From JBFHIZ01 sp963666475 (GTDB lineage: Bacteria > Bacillota > Clostridia > Lachnospirales > Lachnospiraceae): a DNA stretch of 64,000 nt. A program made the position numbers and the translations under genes. Positions 50,596 to 60,020 of this stretch are shown one piece after another; the stretch's first letter is position 1; every line of letters begins with the position of its first letter. The stretch lies in contig OY762821.2 in the NCBI GenBank assembly GCA_963666475.2, forward strand, positions 868,001 through 932,000, read 5' to 3'. Below the pieces are notes generated by a model, which was not told where the DNA came from, did no database searches, and was given only the letters and a program-made list of their open reading frames with translations.

Positions 50596-51882
50596 ATGAG
50601 AGTTTTATGGTTGTGTAATATTATGCTTCCAGTGATTGGTGAATCTCTGGGGCTTCCATATTCTATGGGGGGTGGCTGGCTCTCCGGTCTTTCTCATGAT
50701 GTGAGATGCCATGCAGACGAAATTACACTTGCAGTCTGTTTCCCTATGGACGTGCATGGAGTCTTAAAATCAGGCATGGTAAAAGGAAACGAATCTTTAG
50801 GTGAACTTCAGTATTACGGCTTTCCATCTGCGCACAAGTTGGACGGAGTCTATGATTTGGAATTGGAAAACTATATGCAGGAGATTTTGGATGATTATAA
50901 GCCAGATTTGATTCATATCTTTGGTACGGAGTATACACACACCTATGCGATGCTAAAAGTTGCAGATGGGAAATACAAAAGTGTGGTCAGTATGCAGGGA
51001 GTGATTTCTGTTTGTGCCGAAAGGTACGAAGCAAAGCTTCCGAAAAGAATTGTAAACCGATATACTTTTCGAGATTTCGTGAAAAAGGATAATATCGCAC
51101 AAGCAAAAAGTATTTTCGAAAAAAGATCGGAGTACGAGATAAAGGCTTTATCTCTGGCTAAGAATGTAATTGGTAGAACTTCGTTTGATAAAAATGAGGT
51201 GCTGGGTATCAACCCAAAGCTGAAGTACTTTAAGTTAAATGAAACACTTCGTGATTTGTTTTATAAAGAGCAGTGGGATTTAGGCGAGACAACACCATAT
51301 TCAGTGATGTTTAGTCAGGCAAACTATCCATTAAAAGGATTTCATTTTGTTTTGGAAGCTTTTGCAAAACTCTTGAAGCAATATCCTGAGGCCAGGCTAT
51401 TTGTAGCAGGTGATAAGATTATTTCGGATGGCAGTTTGAAAAGTCGAATTCGAGAATCTTCTTACGGAAAATACTTGGGAGAATTGATTCATAAAAATCA
51501 TTTAGAAGAGAAAATTGAGTTTCTAGGTCCGCTAAAAGTAAAAGAGATGTGTGCGCTATATCAAAAGTGTCACGTTTTTGTAAGTGCATCAGTTATTGAA
51601 AATTCGCCAAATTCTGTTGGGGAAGCAATGCTTCTAGGGATGCCAGTCATCAGTTCAAATGTAGGTGGTGTTCCTGATCTTATGGAAAATGGGAAGGAAG
51701 GAATTTTGTTTGAAAACGGTGATGTCGGTGGATTGTATAAGGCTATGGTAGAACTTTTTGAGAATCCGGAAAAAGCAGTGGAAATCGGACGAAGAGGAAG
51801 AGAGCGCGCCAGTATCACGCATCAAAGAGATCACAATTATGAGCAATTGATGAATATATATAGAGAAATTGAGGCAAATTAG
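50596..51882 (+). CDS. Family 4 glycosyltransferase
   Basis: A 428-residue cytosolic enzyme with GT-B fold. The N-terminal part has MGGGWLSGL. The C-terminal nucleotide-sugar domain has the E-x7-E motif in ENSPNSVGEAMLLGMPVISS (first Glu near residue 334) and GGVPDL. It transfers a sugar to the growing repeat unit; donor and acceptor cannot be read. AAAGG is located 15 bases before the ATG. The stop lies within one base of the next start codon. Confidence 0.88.
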   Translation: MRVLWLCNIMLPVIGESLGLPYSMGGGWLSGLSHDVRCHADEITLAVCFPMDVHGVLKSGMVKGNESLGELQYYGFPSAHKLDGVYDLELENYMQEILDDYKPDLIHIFGTEYTHTYAMLKVADGKYKSVVSMQGVISVCAERYEAKLPKRIVNRYTFRDFVKKDNIAQAKSIFEKRSEYEIKALSLAKNVIGRTSFDKNEVLGINPKLKYFKLNETLRDLFYKEQWDLGETTPYSVMFSQANYPLKGFHFVLEAFAKLLKQYPEARLFVAGDKIISDGSLKSRIRESSYGKYLGELIHKNHLEEKIEFLGPLKVKEMCALYQKCHVFVSASVIENSPNSVGEAMLLGMPVISSNVGGVPDLMENGKEGILFENGDVGGLYKAMVELFENPEKAVEIGRRGRERASITHQRDHNYEQLMNIYREIEAN

Positions 51883-51883
51883 A

Positions 51884-53074
51884 ATGCAGAGTAAAAAGAT
51901 TGTTTATGTTTCGAATGTTTGCTCGGAGAAGAAATTAGAGCAACTATTTGAAGGAAAATACGATGGGGTGCCACAGCAAATACAAAGATATCACCGAATT
52001 TTAATTGGGGGACTTGCAAAGAGACAAAATGTTGAAGTTGAAGTTTTGTCGGCTTTGCCCGTGACACCTGGAAATTGTAGACTAAAAAAAATCCCAGGTG
52101 AAAAGATACAAAATGGTGATGTGAATTATCACTATCTTGCGACGAAGAATGCAAAAATTGCAAAGCGGTTAGGTGATCTTCTGGGTGGTTTTTTTGGAGT
52201 TTTATTTCAGAGAGGCAAACGTAAGGATACGATTGTTATCGTAGATATTTTAGATGTAAGTGTAGTACTTGGTGCTTTAATTGCTTCAAAAATCAGAGGA
52301 TTTCACTCAATTGGCATCGTAACAGACCTTCCAGATTTTTTGTTTGTCATTGGTAGATTACATGCGAAATTGGCGAACTTTAACATTCGCTGTTCGGATG
52401 CATACATTCTTCTTACCGAGCAAATGAATGAGATCATTAATCCGGACTTTTCAAAACCATATTTGGTGATGGAAGGTCATGTTCCCACATCTGCTGAAAT
52501 GGGAGAATATGCAAAAAGTCCAGAATGGGTGTGCTTTTATGCAGGAACTCTTGACGAACGATATGGGGTGAAGGATTTAGTAGAAGGCTTTTTAAAAGCA
52601 GAACTTCCGAATGCTAGATTAGACATTTATGGAGAAGGAAATTTTAAAGAGGAGCTCATAGAATTGTCAAAGGTACATGAAAATGTATGCTATCAAGGTG
52701 TTCGGTCGAATCGAGAAATTGTTATCGAGGAAAAAAAAGCTTCATTGCTGATCAATCCAAGACCTTCTCATGAAGAATTTGTAAAATACTCATTTCCTTC
52801 AAAAAATATGGAATATTTAGTTTCCGGTACGCCTGTTCTTTCTACGTGGCTGCCAGGAATGCCAAAGGAATATAAAGATTATATGTATGTGATCAAAGAT
52901 GAGAGTGCGGATGGTATTGCACACGCTTTGAAAGAGGTATTTTCGTATACAGAAACACAACGAAGTCAGATGGCATCTCGTGCAAAGTCATTTGTTCTAA
53001 AGGAAAAATCAGAGAATGCACAGGCTGAAAAAGTTGAGATGTTTATAAGGAGTATATATGACGAGTCTATTTAA
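51884..53074 (+). CDS. Family 4-like glycosyltransferase
   Basis: A 396-residue GT-B enzyme. Motifs include GVPQQIQRYHRILIGGLAKR at the N-terminus and FYAGTLDERYGVKDLVEGF. The E-rich donor-binding region is HEEFVKYSFPSKNMEYL, followed by SGTPVLSTWLPGMP. The start is set at ATG 51884 (GAGG nine bases upstream), not a TTG at 51869. The gene overlaps the next membrane protein by 17 bases. Sugar specificity is unknown. Confidence 0.85.
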   Translation: MQSKKIVYVSNVCSEKKLEQLFEGKYDGVPQQIQRYHRILIGGLAKRQNVEVEVLSALPVTPGNCRLKKIPGEKIQNGDVNYHYLATKNAKIAKRLGDLLGGFFGVLFQRGKRKDTIVIVDILDVSVVLGALIASKIRGFHSIGIVTDLPDFLFVIGRLHAKLANFNIRCSDAYILLTEQMNEIINPDFSKPYLVMEGHVPTSAEMGEYAKSPEWVCFYAGTLDERYGVKDLVEGFLKAELPNARLDIYGEGNFKEELIELSKVHENVCYQGVRSNREIVIEEKKASLLINPRPSHEEFVKYSFPSKNMEYLVSGTPVLSTWLPGMPKEYKDYMYVIKDESADGIAHALKEVFSYTETQRSQMASRAKSFVLKEKSENAQAEKVEMFIRSIYDESI

Positions 53075-54635
53075 AAGGATTGATTCAAAATTCATATGGA
53101 AAGTACTTATCGTACTTGCGCCTGTGGGAATCGCTGGGTTGGTCGTTTTGATTCAAGGATTGATACAAGAACAAATGTCTCTTCCGATACCTTCGTGGAA
53201 CGACGAGGCGGCCTATTATTCTCTCGTTAAAACCATGTTGTCTCATGGACAACCAACTGGATACTGGGGATTTAATGGCGGACATGCAATTATTGGCACA
53301 GGAAGTGGTTGGAGTTCGGCAATTATTTTCCCTTACGCGATGTTCGCATGGATTTTTGGGATGAACTATCACACCGTTTTTTTTGCAAATGTTTTTTATC
53401 TATCCCTTGCACAATTTTTATTTCTGATACTTGTAAAACCTGAAAAAGAAAAGTTAAATCGAATTTTAATATTGCAACTTACATCAGTTGTTACTATCTT
53501 GTATATGACTACTTCGATGTCTGAGCCATTTCGCTTTGCGCTTGCAATTGTCTTGGCTGGAATTTTTCATCGGTTGTACTTTATGAAAACCTCATGGGTA
53601 TTTCGATATGTTTTGATTCCAATTTATATTATGGTCATCTCTCAGATCTATATATTCATGGTATTTTGCGTACCAATTTATATGTTTGGCATTTTGCGAA
53701 ATTGGAAGATCTGGAAACGTATTTTAATCTCTTTTCTATCTATGGCTTTGGTAGCAGGGTTAAGCTACTATATTCTGCATCTAATCTCTAGTAATTATAA
53801 TATTTACAAAACAGAGGATATTTTTAATGCCCTGAGTCAGGGTGATTATTTTGGCGCGATTGTTGTATTTTTAAAAAATGTACTGAATGGAGTTTATACA
53901 CTTCTTTCGATTGCTGATCGGTATGTGGGTAATGGAATGTTTGTTTGGTTTGTTCCATTTTGTGTTTTGATGTGTATAGTTCCTCTGGGGATTTGGTTAA
54001 TGCATATTCTAAAAACAAAGAATTATAAAAAAACAGATGATATCTTATTAATGATTGTAGCATATAGCATGAGCTTATTCTTATTTATGTATGTTTCTGT
54101 TTATTCACTGGAACGATTTACTTTTTTTCGAGGAATTGGGATTGTAATAATTTTTTCGATGTACCTATTAACACAATTGGAGAATCGAAAAGTTTATTTG
54201 CTATTTGGTGTTTTATATGGATTAGGTGTAGTGTTTTTGCCGCTCAACTTAGCTGATTTTAGTACAGAAAGATATTTATCGAATGCTGAAATTACAAACT
54301 GGTGTGACTTCTCGGAGTCGCTTGAAGAAGTTTTGGTATTACGTGAATCCTCGGATCCTTGGGCAAATACAATCGCAGTGTATACCTTGGAACCTGAAGT
54401 GATGACCTCGATACCCAGTGGATTTGGTGTCAATATGATGATGGATCAAACAATTTTTTCAAAGGATGCGGCATATCTTTTACTACCTGTAAATTCACCA
54501 GAAGACTCGCTTCGAACAGATTGGCTGGAGGCAGATTATCAGAATTTTATGAAAAACAATTCGGAAATGATGAAAGAATACACAATGATTTTTGAGGGAA
54601 ATGGTGTTCAAATATATAAGAAACAAGATATTTAA
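53058..54635 (+). CDS. Large membrane protein, probable GT-C glycosyltransferase
   Basis: A 525-residue protein with about 11 membrane segments and a soluble C-terminal domain (about 420-525). The first extracellular loop has PSWNDEAAYYSLVKTMLSHG, with adjacent acidic residues (NDEA) as in GT-C enzymes. AAGGAG lies 7 bases before the ATG, inside the previous gene. No specific family was recognised. It may add a side-branch sugar from a polyprenyl-linked donor outside the membrane, which is inference. Confidence 0.65.
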   Translation: MTSLFKRIDSKFIWKVLIVLAPVGIAGLVVLIQGLIQEQMSLPIPSWNDEAAYYSLVKTMLSHGQPTGYWGFNGGHAIIGTGSGWSSAIIFPYAMFAWIFGMNYHTVFFANVFYLSLAQFLFLILVKPEKEKLNRILILQLTSVVTILYMTTSMSEPFRFALAIVLAGIFHRLYFMKTSWVFRYVLIPIYIMVISQIYIFMVFCVPIYMFGILRNWKIWKRILISFLSMALVAGLSYYILHLISSNYNIYKTEDIFNALSQGDYFGAIVVFLKNVLNGVYTLLSIADRYVGNGMFVWFVPFCVLMCIVPLGIWLMHILKTKNYKKTDDILLMIVAYSMSLFLFMYVSVYSLERFTFFRGIGIVIIFSMYLLTQLENRKVYLLFGVLYGLGVVFLPLNLADFSTERYLSNAEITNWCDFSESLEEVLVLRESSDPWANTIAVYTLEPEVMTSIPSGFGVNMMMDQTIFSKDAAYLLLPVNSPEDSLRTDWLEADYQNFMKNNSEMMKEYTMIFEGNGVQIYKKQDI

Positions 54636-54677
54636 GGATGTACATCAAAATATTTACTAGAAATTCGGAGGATGACT

Positions 54678-56162
54678 ATGCTATTTAATTCGATTCACTT
54701 TTTCGTATTTTTTCCGGTTGTCGTATTACTTTATTTTATTCTTCCTAAAAAAATACGATATATCTGGTTGCTTTTTTCAAGTTATTATTTTTATATGAGT
54801 TGGAATGCCAAGTACGCAATTCTTATAGCTATTTCTACTGGGATCACATGGCTAAGTGGATTGATACTTGGAAAAGTAAAAAGTAAGATAATGAAGAATT
54901 TGACAGTTGCAGCTAGCATGGTGTCAAATCTTTCAATTCTGATTTTTTTTAAATATTTTGATTTTTTGTTAGGCAACGTCAATTTCATTTTGGAAAAGTT
55001 GAATTTGGAAGTGATTTCCAACCAATTCGATGTTATTCTTCCTGTCGGTATTTCCTTCTATACATTTCAGGCGTTGAGTTATACGATGGATGTATATCGG
55101 GGAGAAGTAAAAGAAGAGAAGAATATTTTGAAGTATGCGCTATTTGTTTCTTTTTTTCCACAACTTGTAGCGGGACCAATTGAACGCTCAAAACATTTGA
55201 TTTCGCAAATAGATCAAATAGAGAAAATTCAAGTATGGAATTATGAGCGAGTGACTAACGGGTTGACGATGATGTTATGGGGCCTTTTTTTAAAAATGGT
55301 CATTGCAGATAGAGCGGCAATTTTGGTTAATCAAGTATTTAATCAACCATATTTTTATGGAACGGTAGAATTATCTGTTGCAGCTATTTGCTTTGCGGTT
55401 CAAATTTACTGCGATTTTAGTGGGTATTCGACCATTGCTATTGGGGCAGCAAAAGTAATGGGGTTTGATTTAATGGAGAATTTTGACACCCCATATTTCT
55501 CTAAAAATATTCGTGTTTTTTGGAAGAGATGGCACATTTCACTTAGTACATGGTTTAGAGACTACGTGTATATTCCTTTAGGGGGAAACCGGTGCTCAAG
55601 AGGAAGACGGTATTTTAATTTGTTTCTCACCTTTTTGGTAAGTGGATTGTGGCATGGCGCATCATGGACCTTTGTGCTTTGGGGTGGACTTCACGGAGGC
55701 TATCAGATCATAGGTGATCTTTTACGACCTGTGAAAAAGAAGTTCTATAAATTAACAAAGATGAATACGGATGTGTTTAGCTTTCGACTTTCTCAGGTGC
55801 TGATTACTTTTTTGCTTACTACATTTGCTTGGATTTTCTTTCGTGCAAATAGTGTTTCGGATGCTTTTTTGTTCATTAGGCGTCTTTTTACCAAGTGGAA
55901 TCCATGGGTATTATTTGATCAAAGCATCTATCGGCTAGGTCTCGACGCAATCGAGATAAATATTTTGTTTTTTGCTGTTTGTATGCTATTTGCCGTGGAT
56001 TATATTAAATATCGGAAAAAGCTTCAGTTTTCAGAGTTTCTTTCCGTTCAAAATACATGGTTCCGTTGGGCAGTGATTATTGCAGTAATTCTTTCTATCT
56101 TAGTATTTGGAATCTATGGTACAGAGTTTGATACCTCGAAATTTATTTATTTTGATTTTTAG
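54678..56162 (+). CDS. MBOAT family O-acyltransferase
   Basis: A 494-residue polytopic protein of the AlgI/DltB group. It begins MLFNSIHFFVFFP and has the conserved VGISFYTFQALSYTMDVYRG (residues about 116-135) and the active-site histidine in SGLWHGASWTFVLW, with a second His in GGLHGGY. These enzymes pass acyl groups, usually acetyl, across the membrane to polysaccharides. The start is 54678, since GGAGG is six bases before it and too near the ATG at 54672. It is paired with the SGNH protein that follows, 12 bases after its stop. Confidence 0.92.
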   Translation: MLFNSIHFFVFFPVVVLLYFILPKKIRYIWLLFSSYYFYMSWNAKYAILIAISTGITWLSGLILGKVKSKIMKNLTVAASMVSNLSILIFFKYFDFLLGNVNFILEKLNLEVISNQFDVILPVGISFYTFQALSYTMDVYRGEVKEEKNILKYALFVSFFPQLVAGPIERSKHLISQIDQIEKIQVWNYERVTNGLTMMLWGLFLKMVIADRAAILVNQVFNQPYFYGTVELSVAAICFAVQIYCDFSGYSTIAIGAAKVMGFDLMENFDTPYFSKNIRVFWKRWHISLSTWFRDYVYIPLGGNRCSRGRRYFNLFLTFLVSGLWHGASWTFVLWGGLHGGYQIIGDLLRPVKKKFYKLTKMNTDVFSFRLSQVLITFLLTTFAWIFFRANSVSDAFLFIRRLFTKWNPWVLFDQSIYRLGLDAIEINILFFAVCMLFAVDYIKYRKKLQFSEFLSVQNTWFRWAVIIAVILSILVFGIYGTEFDTSKFIYFDF

Positions 56163-56174
56163 AAAGGCTGAATT

Positions 56175-57581
56175 ATGGGGAATTTTATTCGTGTTCTAGT
56201 TTTTTGTTTAATTTTATCGGTGTCAGTTGGGACGACATTTCGGGTGTTGAGTTGGAAGGATACGACGGGTGAATATCAATCTTCTACCATGCAGTTATAT
56301 GCAACAGAGAAAGACACGATGGACGTTGTTTTTGTTGGGAATAGTCATTGTTATTGTGCAATACAACCGAACATATTATGGGATGAATATGGAATATCTG
56401 CATTTAATATGTCGGTCTCTGGACAAGATCGAGAATCTGCATATTACCATGTTAAGGAAGTTTTGAAGACACAGTCGCCACAAGTGGTCTGCGTAGATTT
56501 GGGGATGCTTACATATGATGGCTATGTATTGGATTCGAACTTGTATCGAAATATGTTCTCTATGAAGATATCAAAAAACAGTGTTGAATTAATTCAAGCA
56601 AGTGTGGATAAAAAAGAAAGCCTGAATTATATTACAAAGTGGCCCTTTGTTCATACTCGATATGATGAACTCAAAAAGTATGATTTTGAAAATAGAGATT
56701 ATAGCGTATATGGCAGAGGTGGATATATCGATTTGACGGTAACTCCTCTTTGTGTTGATTTTGAAGTGGTTAATTATAATGGACGGTCTAAAATTGAAAA
56801 AGAAAAGCAAGACTGGATTGATCGATTCATTGAGCTTTCTAAAGAAAACAATTTCGAATTGGTCTTTTTTACTTCACCATACATCATCACTTATGATGAA
56901 CGCGCTGTATATAACGCAGTGGCAGATTATTTGGATTGGAAAGGTATCAAATACATTGACTTTATTAAACCTGACACACTTCCTACACTAAATTATGCGA
57001 CGGATTTTATAGACTATGGACATGTGAATTATTATGGCGCGAAGAAGGTTTCTGAATTTATGGCCAACTATATATTAGAGAACTATTCTATGGTAGATCA
57101 TAGAGGTGATGCAAAGTATGATTTTTGGAATCTGGATTCAACTTATGCAGAACATTACTTATTTCAAAGTACACTTGGACAAGTGACGGATTATAAGGAG
57201 TATATTGATGAGCTCATGTCGATGGACAATTTAACAACAACAATTATTTTGTCCGGTCCATATAAAAATTCGACGCTTGATCTTTACGGTATGATGATTC
57301 CATTGGATATTGAATATGGTTATTTTGATGGAGGAATCTGGGTTTATCGAGATGGGATACTCGACAATTATTTGCCGGGAGATGAGGTGCAAAGTGCGAT
57401 ATATGACCTTGGAGAAAGTACATTGGCAGTAAAAAGTTTTCCTGTTACAGCATCCAAAGAACAACTAGAGCATATGTATGTTATTGATGGTGTCTGCAGA
57501 GGCTCCACTTTTGGCGGATATACGGTAATTGTTTATGATGAAATTTTGCATCAGATCATTGATCAGCGAACCTGGTTTTGA
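56175..57581 (+). CDS. SGNH-type O-acyltransferase/hydrolase partner with extra C-terminal domain
   Basis: A 468-residue membrane-anchored protein (hydrophobic residues about 5-22) with an extracellular SGNH domain (about 45-310): Ser in VVFVGNSHC (block I) and Asp/His in DYGHVNYYGAK (block V). In MBOAT pairs (DltD, AlgX or PatB-like) this part delivers the acyl group to the polymer. A further domain of about 120 residues (350-468) ends GSTFGGYTVIVYDEILHQIID. By eye this faintly resembles ILEI/FAM3-type domains; that resemblance is weak. The gene is directly downstream of the MBOAT gene. Confidence 0.8.
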   Translation: MGNFIRVLVFCLILSVSVGTTFRVLSWKDTTGEYQSSTMQLYATEKDTMDVVFVGNSHCYCAIQPNILWDEYGISAFNMSVSGQDRESAYYHVKEVLKTQSPQVVCVDLGMLTYDGYVLDSNLYRNMFSMKISKNSVELIQASVDKKESLNYITKWPFVHTRYDELKKYDFENRDYSVYGRGGYIDLTVTPLCVDFEVVNYNGRSKIEKEKQDWIDRFIELSKENNFELVFFTSPYIITYDERAVYNAVADYLDWKGIKYIDFIKPDTLPTLNYATDFIDYGHVNYYGAKKVSEFMANYILENYSMVDHRGDAKYDFWNLDSTYAEHYLFQSTLGQVTDYKEYIDELMSMDNLTTTIILSGPYKNSTLDLYGMMIPLDIEYGYFDGGIWVYRDGILDNYLPGDEVQSAIYDLGESTLAVKSFPVTASKEQLEHMYVIDGVCRGSTFGGYTVIVYDEILHQIIDQRTWF

Positions 57582-57641
57582 TGTTTAAATTTCCGTTTAA
57601 TACACAAAGTTTGAGTTTAGAGTAAAGGCATGAGGTAAAAT

Positions 57642-58388
57642 ATGAACGATAAAGTAAGCATTGTTGTTCCTGTCTATAATGTAAAAAAATATATTCGTGA
57701 GACGGTTTTATCGGTTATGTCTCAGTCCTATGAGAACTGGGAGTTAATACTCGTTGATGACGTTTCAACGGATGGAACCAGAGAGGAACTAGAAACATTT
57801 AAAGATTCACGTGTCAAAGTAATCTATTTGAACGAAAATAGAGGTGCTGCTCATGCTAGAAATGTTGGAATAAGAGAGTCTGATGGTCGTTATCTTGCAT
57901 TCTTGGATGCGGATGACATATGGAAAGAAGAAAAAATTAAATCTCAAATTAACTTTATGAAAGAAAAAGAAATTGCTTTTTCGTTTATGAATTATGAGTT
58001 TGGAGACGAATATGCAAATCCTAGCGGGCATATAGTGGTGGTTCCTGAATCGATTACCTACAAGCAAGCCTTAAAAAATACCACAATTTTTACTTCTACG
58101 GTCATGATTGATCTTGCGAAACTAGCGAAAGAACAAGTTATGATGCCATTGATAAAAAGTGAAGATACGGCAACTTGGTGGAATATACTGCGTGATGGAG
58201 TGGTTGGAAGAGGGATTCGCGAGACGCTTGTAATTTATAGAAGACCACCAAAATCACTCTCTTCAAATAAATTTGCTGCAATTCAAAGAGTCTGGGCTTT
58301 ATATCGGAAGCATGAAAAATTTGGACATATAAAAAGCGCGTGTTATTTTATTTGCTGGGCATTTTCTGCAGTAAAGCGAAGAATATAG
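57642..58388 (+). CDS. Family 2 glycosyltransferase
   Basis: A 248-residue cytosolic GT-A enzyme. It begins VSIVVPVYNVKKYI, with DDVSTDGT, GAAHARNVGI and the metal motif FLDADDIW (DxD, about residue 90). A short hydrophobic C-terminus follows. Small size and motifs are typical of bacterial GT2 repeat-unit enzymes. ATGAGGTAAAAT precedes the ATG. A promoter for the next gene lies after it. Confidence 0.92.
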   Translation: MNDKVSIVVPVYNVKKYIRETVLSVMSQSYENWELILVDDVSTDGTREELETFKDSRVKVIYLNENRGAAHARNVGIRESDGRYLAFLDADDIWKEEKIKSQINFMKEKEIAFSFMNYEFGDEYANPSGHIVVVPESITYKQALKNTTIFTSTVMIDLAKLAKEQVMMPLIKSEDTATWWNILRDGVVGRGIRETLVIYRRPPKSLSSNKFAAIQRVWALYRKHEKFGHIKSACYFICWAFSAVKRRI

Positions 58389-58405
58389 CCATGCCATGTA
58401 AAATG

Positions 58406-58414
58406 TGGTATAAT
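58406..58414 (+). promoter_or_regulatory. Extended -10 promoter inside the polysaccharide cluster
   Basis: TGGTATAAT (TGn plus a perfect TATAAT) lies 52 bases before the GtrII-like start. A partial -35 (TAGCCA) lies 17 bases upstream, in the end of the GT2 gene. Confidence 0.6.
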
Positions 58415-58465
58415 TACTAGTTGATTGATAAAATTTCTACATAAAAAGAATTATGGAGAGAGCAC

Positions 58466-59989
58466 TTGAAAAGATTTTTACGAAGAATGGAACTGAATAT
58501 CGCATTTTTGTCAGCCGTTCTTATTGGTATGATTATTCATATGTATGCTATCCTAAATAACTTTTTGACGAATGATTCCATGTGGAATTTGTATTCGGAT
58601 CAAGATATGCTTAGTTCTGCGAGACCATTATTGCAATATGCTTGTCTTCCAACAAGTTATTACGATTTACACTTCATCAATGGATTTGTAGCCCTTATTT
58701 ATTTGGGAATTGCATCGGTGATACTTGTAGATTTGTTTCAATTGAAGCGTGTTACATCTGTAATCCTCCTGGCAGCTTGCGTCGTTGGGTTTCCGTCTAT
58801 GACATCCTTATTTTGTTTTTCGTTTACAGTGGACGGATATGCATTGGCGATTTTATTGGCAATCTTGTCGGTGTATGTAACTGTAAAATATCGTTTGGGA
58901 TTTCTTTTGGGTGCTTTCTTATTAGGCGCCAGCATGGGGATTTACCAGGCGTATCTTCCTTTGGCAATTCTATTATGTGTATTTATTCTAATACTTCAAA
59001 TGTTTGAGGAGCACAAGGGGCAAGTAATCATACGAAATTCATTACACATGTTGTGCATGGGTGTTCTTTCATTTGTCATTTATCTACTTTCTTTACGATG
59101 GATGCTTTTCGTTAAAAATGAGAGTCTAAGCGGATATCAGGGTACAGATCGAGTGTTATCGCTTGAAACAGTTAAAAAACTTCCCGAAGGAATACTGGAG
59201 GTCTACAAAGATTTTCTTCGCTTTCTTTTTAAAGGAGAACTCTTATATAATAATCTTTTTTTCTTGATAGTATTTCTTATGATGGCTTTAATTTTAATCT
59301 TTTTCTTGATTCGTATGGTGTATATTGAAACGAAAAGAAAAGAAAAGGTTCGTTTGTTTGCAACACTAGGATTGCTTGTATTGTTACCGTTGGCCACATC
59401 TACGATTTTACTGATTTCTCCAAATACGTTTTATCATACCTTGCTCAGATATCCATGGATGGTCTATTACGTTGTAACGGTAGTTCTGGCAGAGAGGTTT
59501 CTTACAACAGAACTTAGAAGTAAAGCTAAATCGATATATTGTGTAGCGATTACTTTAATAGGTGTATTGATATTTCAATATTTTATTACTGCAAATATTA
59601 TCTACTTTAATATGAATGAACGATATGAACGCACCTATGCGACCGCGGTCCGAATTTCCGATCGCATGGAGGAGATGGATGGATATCAGGCAAATACAAA
59701 GATTGCAGTGATCGGAGGCAGCTTTTCATCCTATCAGTTCGTACCGCTTGAGTATTCATACGAGCGTACGCAGCATTATTTTGGTTCCTATGGTATCGTT
59801 TGCGCTTATGATTCGGAAAAATTTGCTCAGTTTTTTCGTCATTATTTGGGAATTCCGGTCGAGACGATTGGGGAAGAAAGAGAACTTGAAATTGCTGATA
59901 CAGAAGAATTTAAAGAAATGGGCAGCTTTCCCTCGAAAAGTTCTATGAAATGGTTTGATGACGTGATCGTAATTAAAATAAATGGATAA
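58466..59989 (+). CDS. GtrII-like membrane glucosyltransferase
   Basis: A 507-residue protein with about ten membrane segments in residues 1-385 and a soluble C-terminal domain of about 115 residues. Features of the GtrII (Glucos_trans_II) family include LTNDSMWNLYSDQDMLSSAR near residue 34 and GAFLLGASMGIYQAYLPLAI, an IYQAY signature. These enzymes add side-chain sugars from polyprenyl donors outside the membrane. TTG start with GGAGAG upstream. It begins a sub-operon with its own promoter. Confidence 0.8.
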   Translation: MKRFLRRMELNIAFLSAVLIGMIIHMYAILNNFLTNDSMWNLYSDQDMLSSARPLLQYACLPTSYYDLHFINGFVALIYLGIASVILVDLFQLKRVTSVILLAACVVGFPSMTSLFCFSFTVDGYALAILLAILSVYVTVKYRLGFLLGAFLLGASMGIYQAYLPLAILLCVFILILQMFEEHKGQVIIRNSLHMLCMGVLSFVIYLLSLRWMLFVKNESLSGYQGTDRVLSLETVKKLPEGILEVYKDFLRFLFKGELLYNNLFFLIVFLMMALILIFFLIRMVYIETKRKEKVRLFATLGLLVLLPLATSTILLISPNTFYHTLLRYPWMVYYVVTVVLAERFLTTELRSKAKSIYCVAITLIGVLIFQYFITANIIYFNMNERYERTYATAVRISDRMEEMDGYQANTKIAVIGGSFSSYQFVPLEYSYERTQHYFGSYGIVCAYDSEKFAQFFRHYLGIPVETIGEERELEIADTEEFKEMGSFPSKSSMKWFDDVIVIKING

Positions 59990-60020
59990 AATAATTTCAA
60001 AAATAGGTGGATGTGTTTAG

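Noticed and set aside
58642..59007. A 121-codon open frame on + inside the GtrII-like gene
   Set aside because: It lies wholly within a well-supported membrane protein gene in another frame, has no ribosome binding site and no family resemblance.
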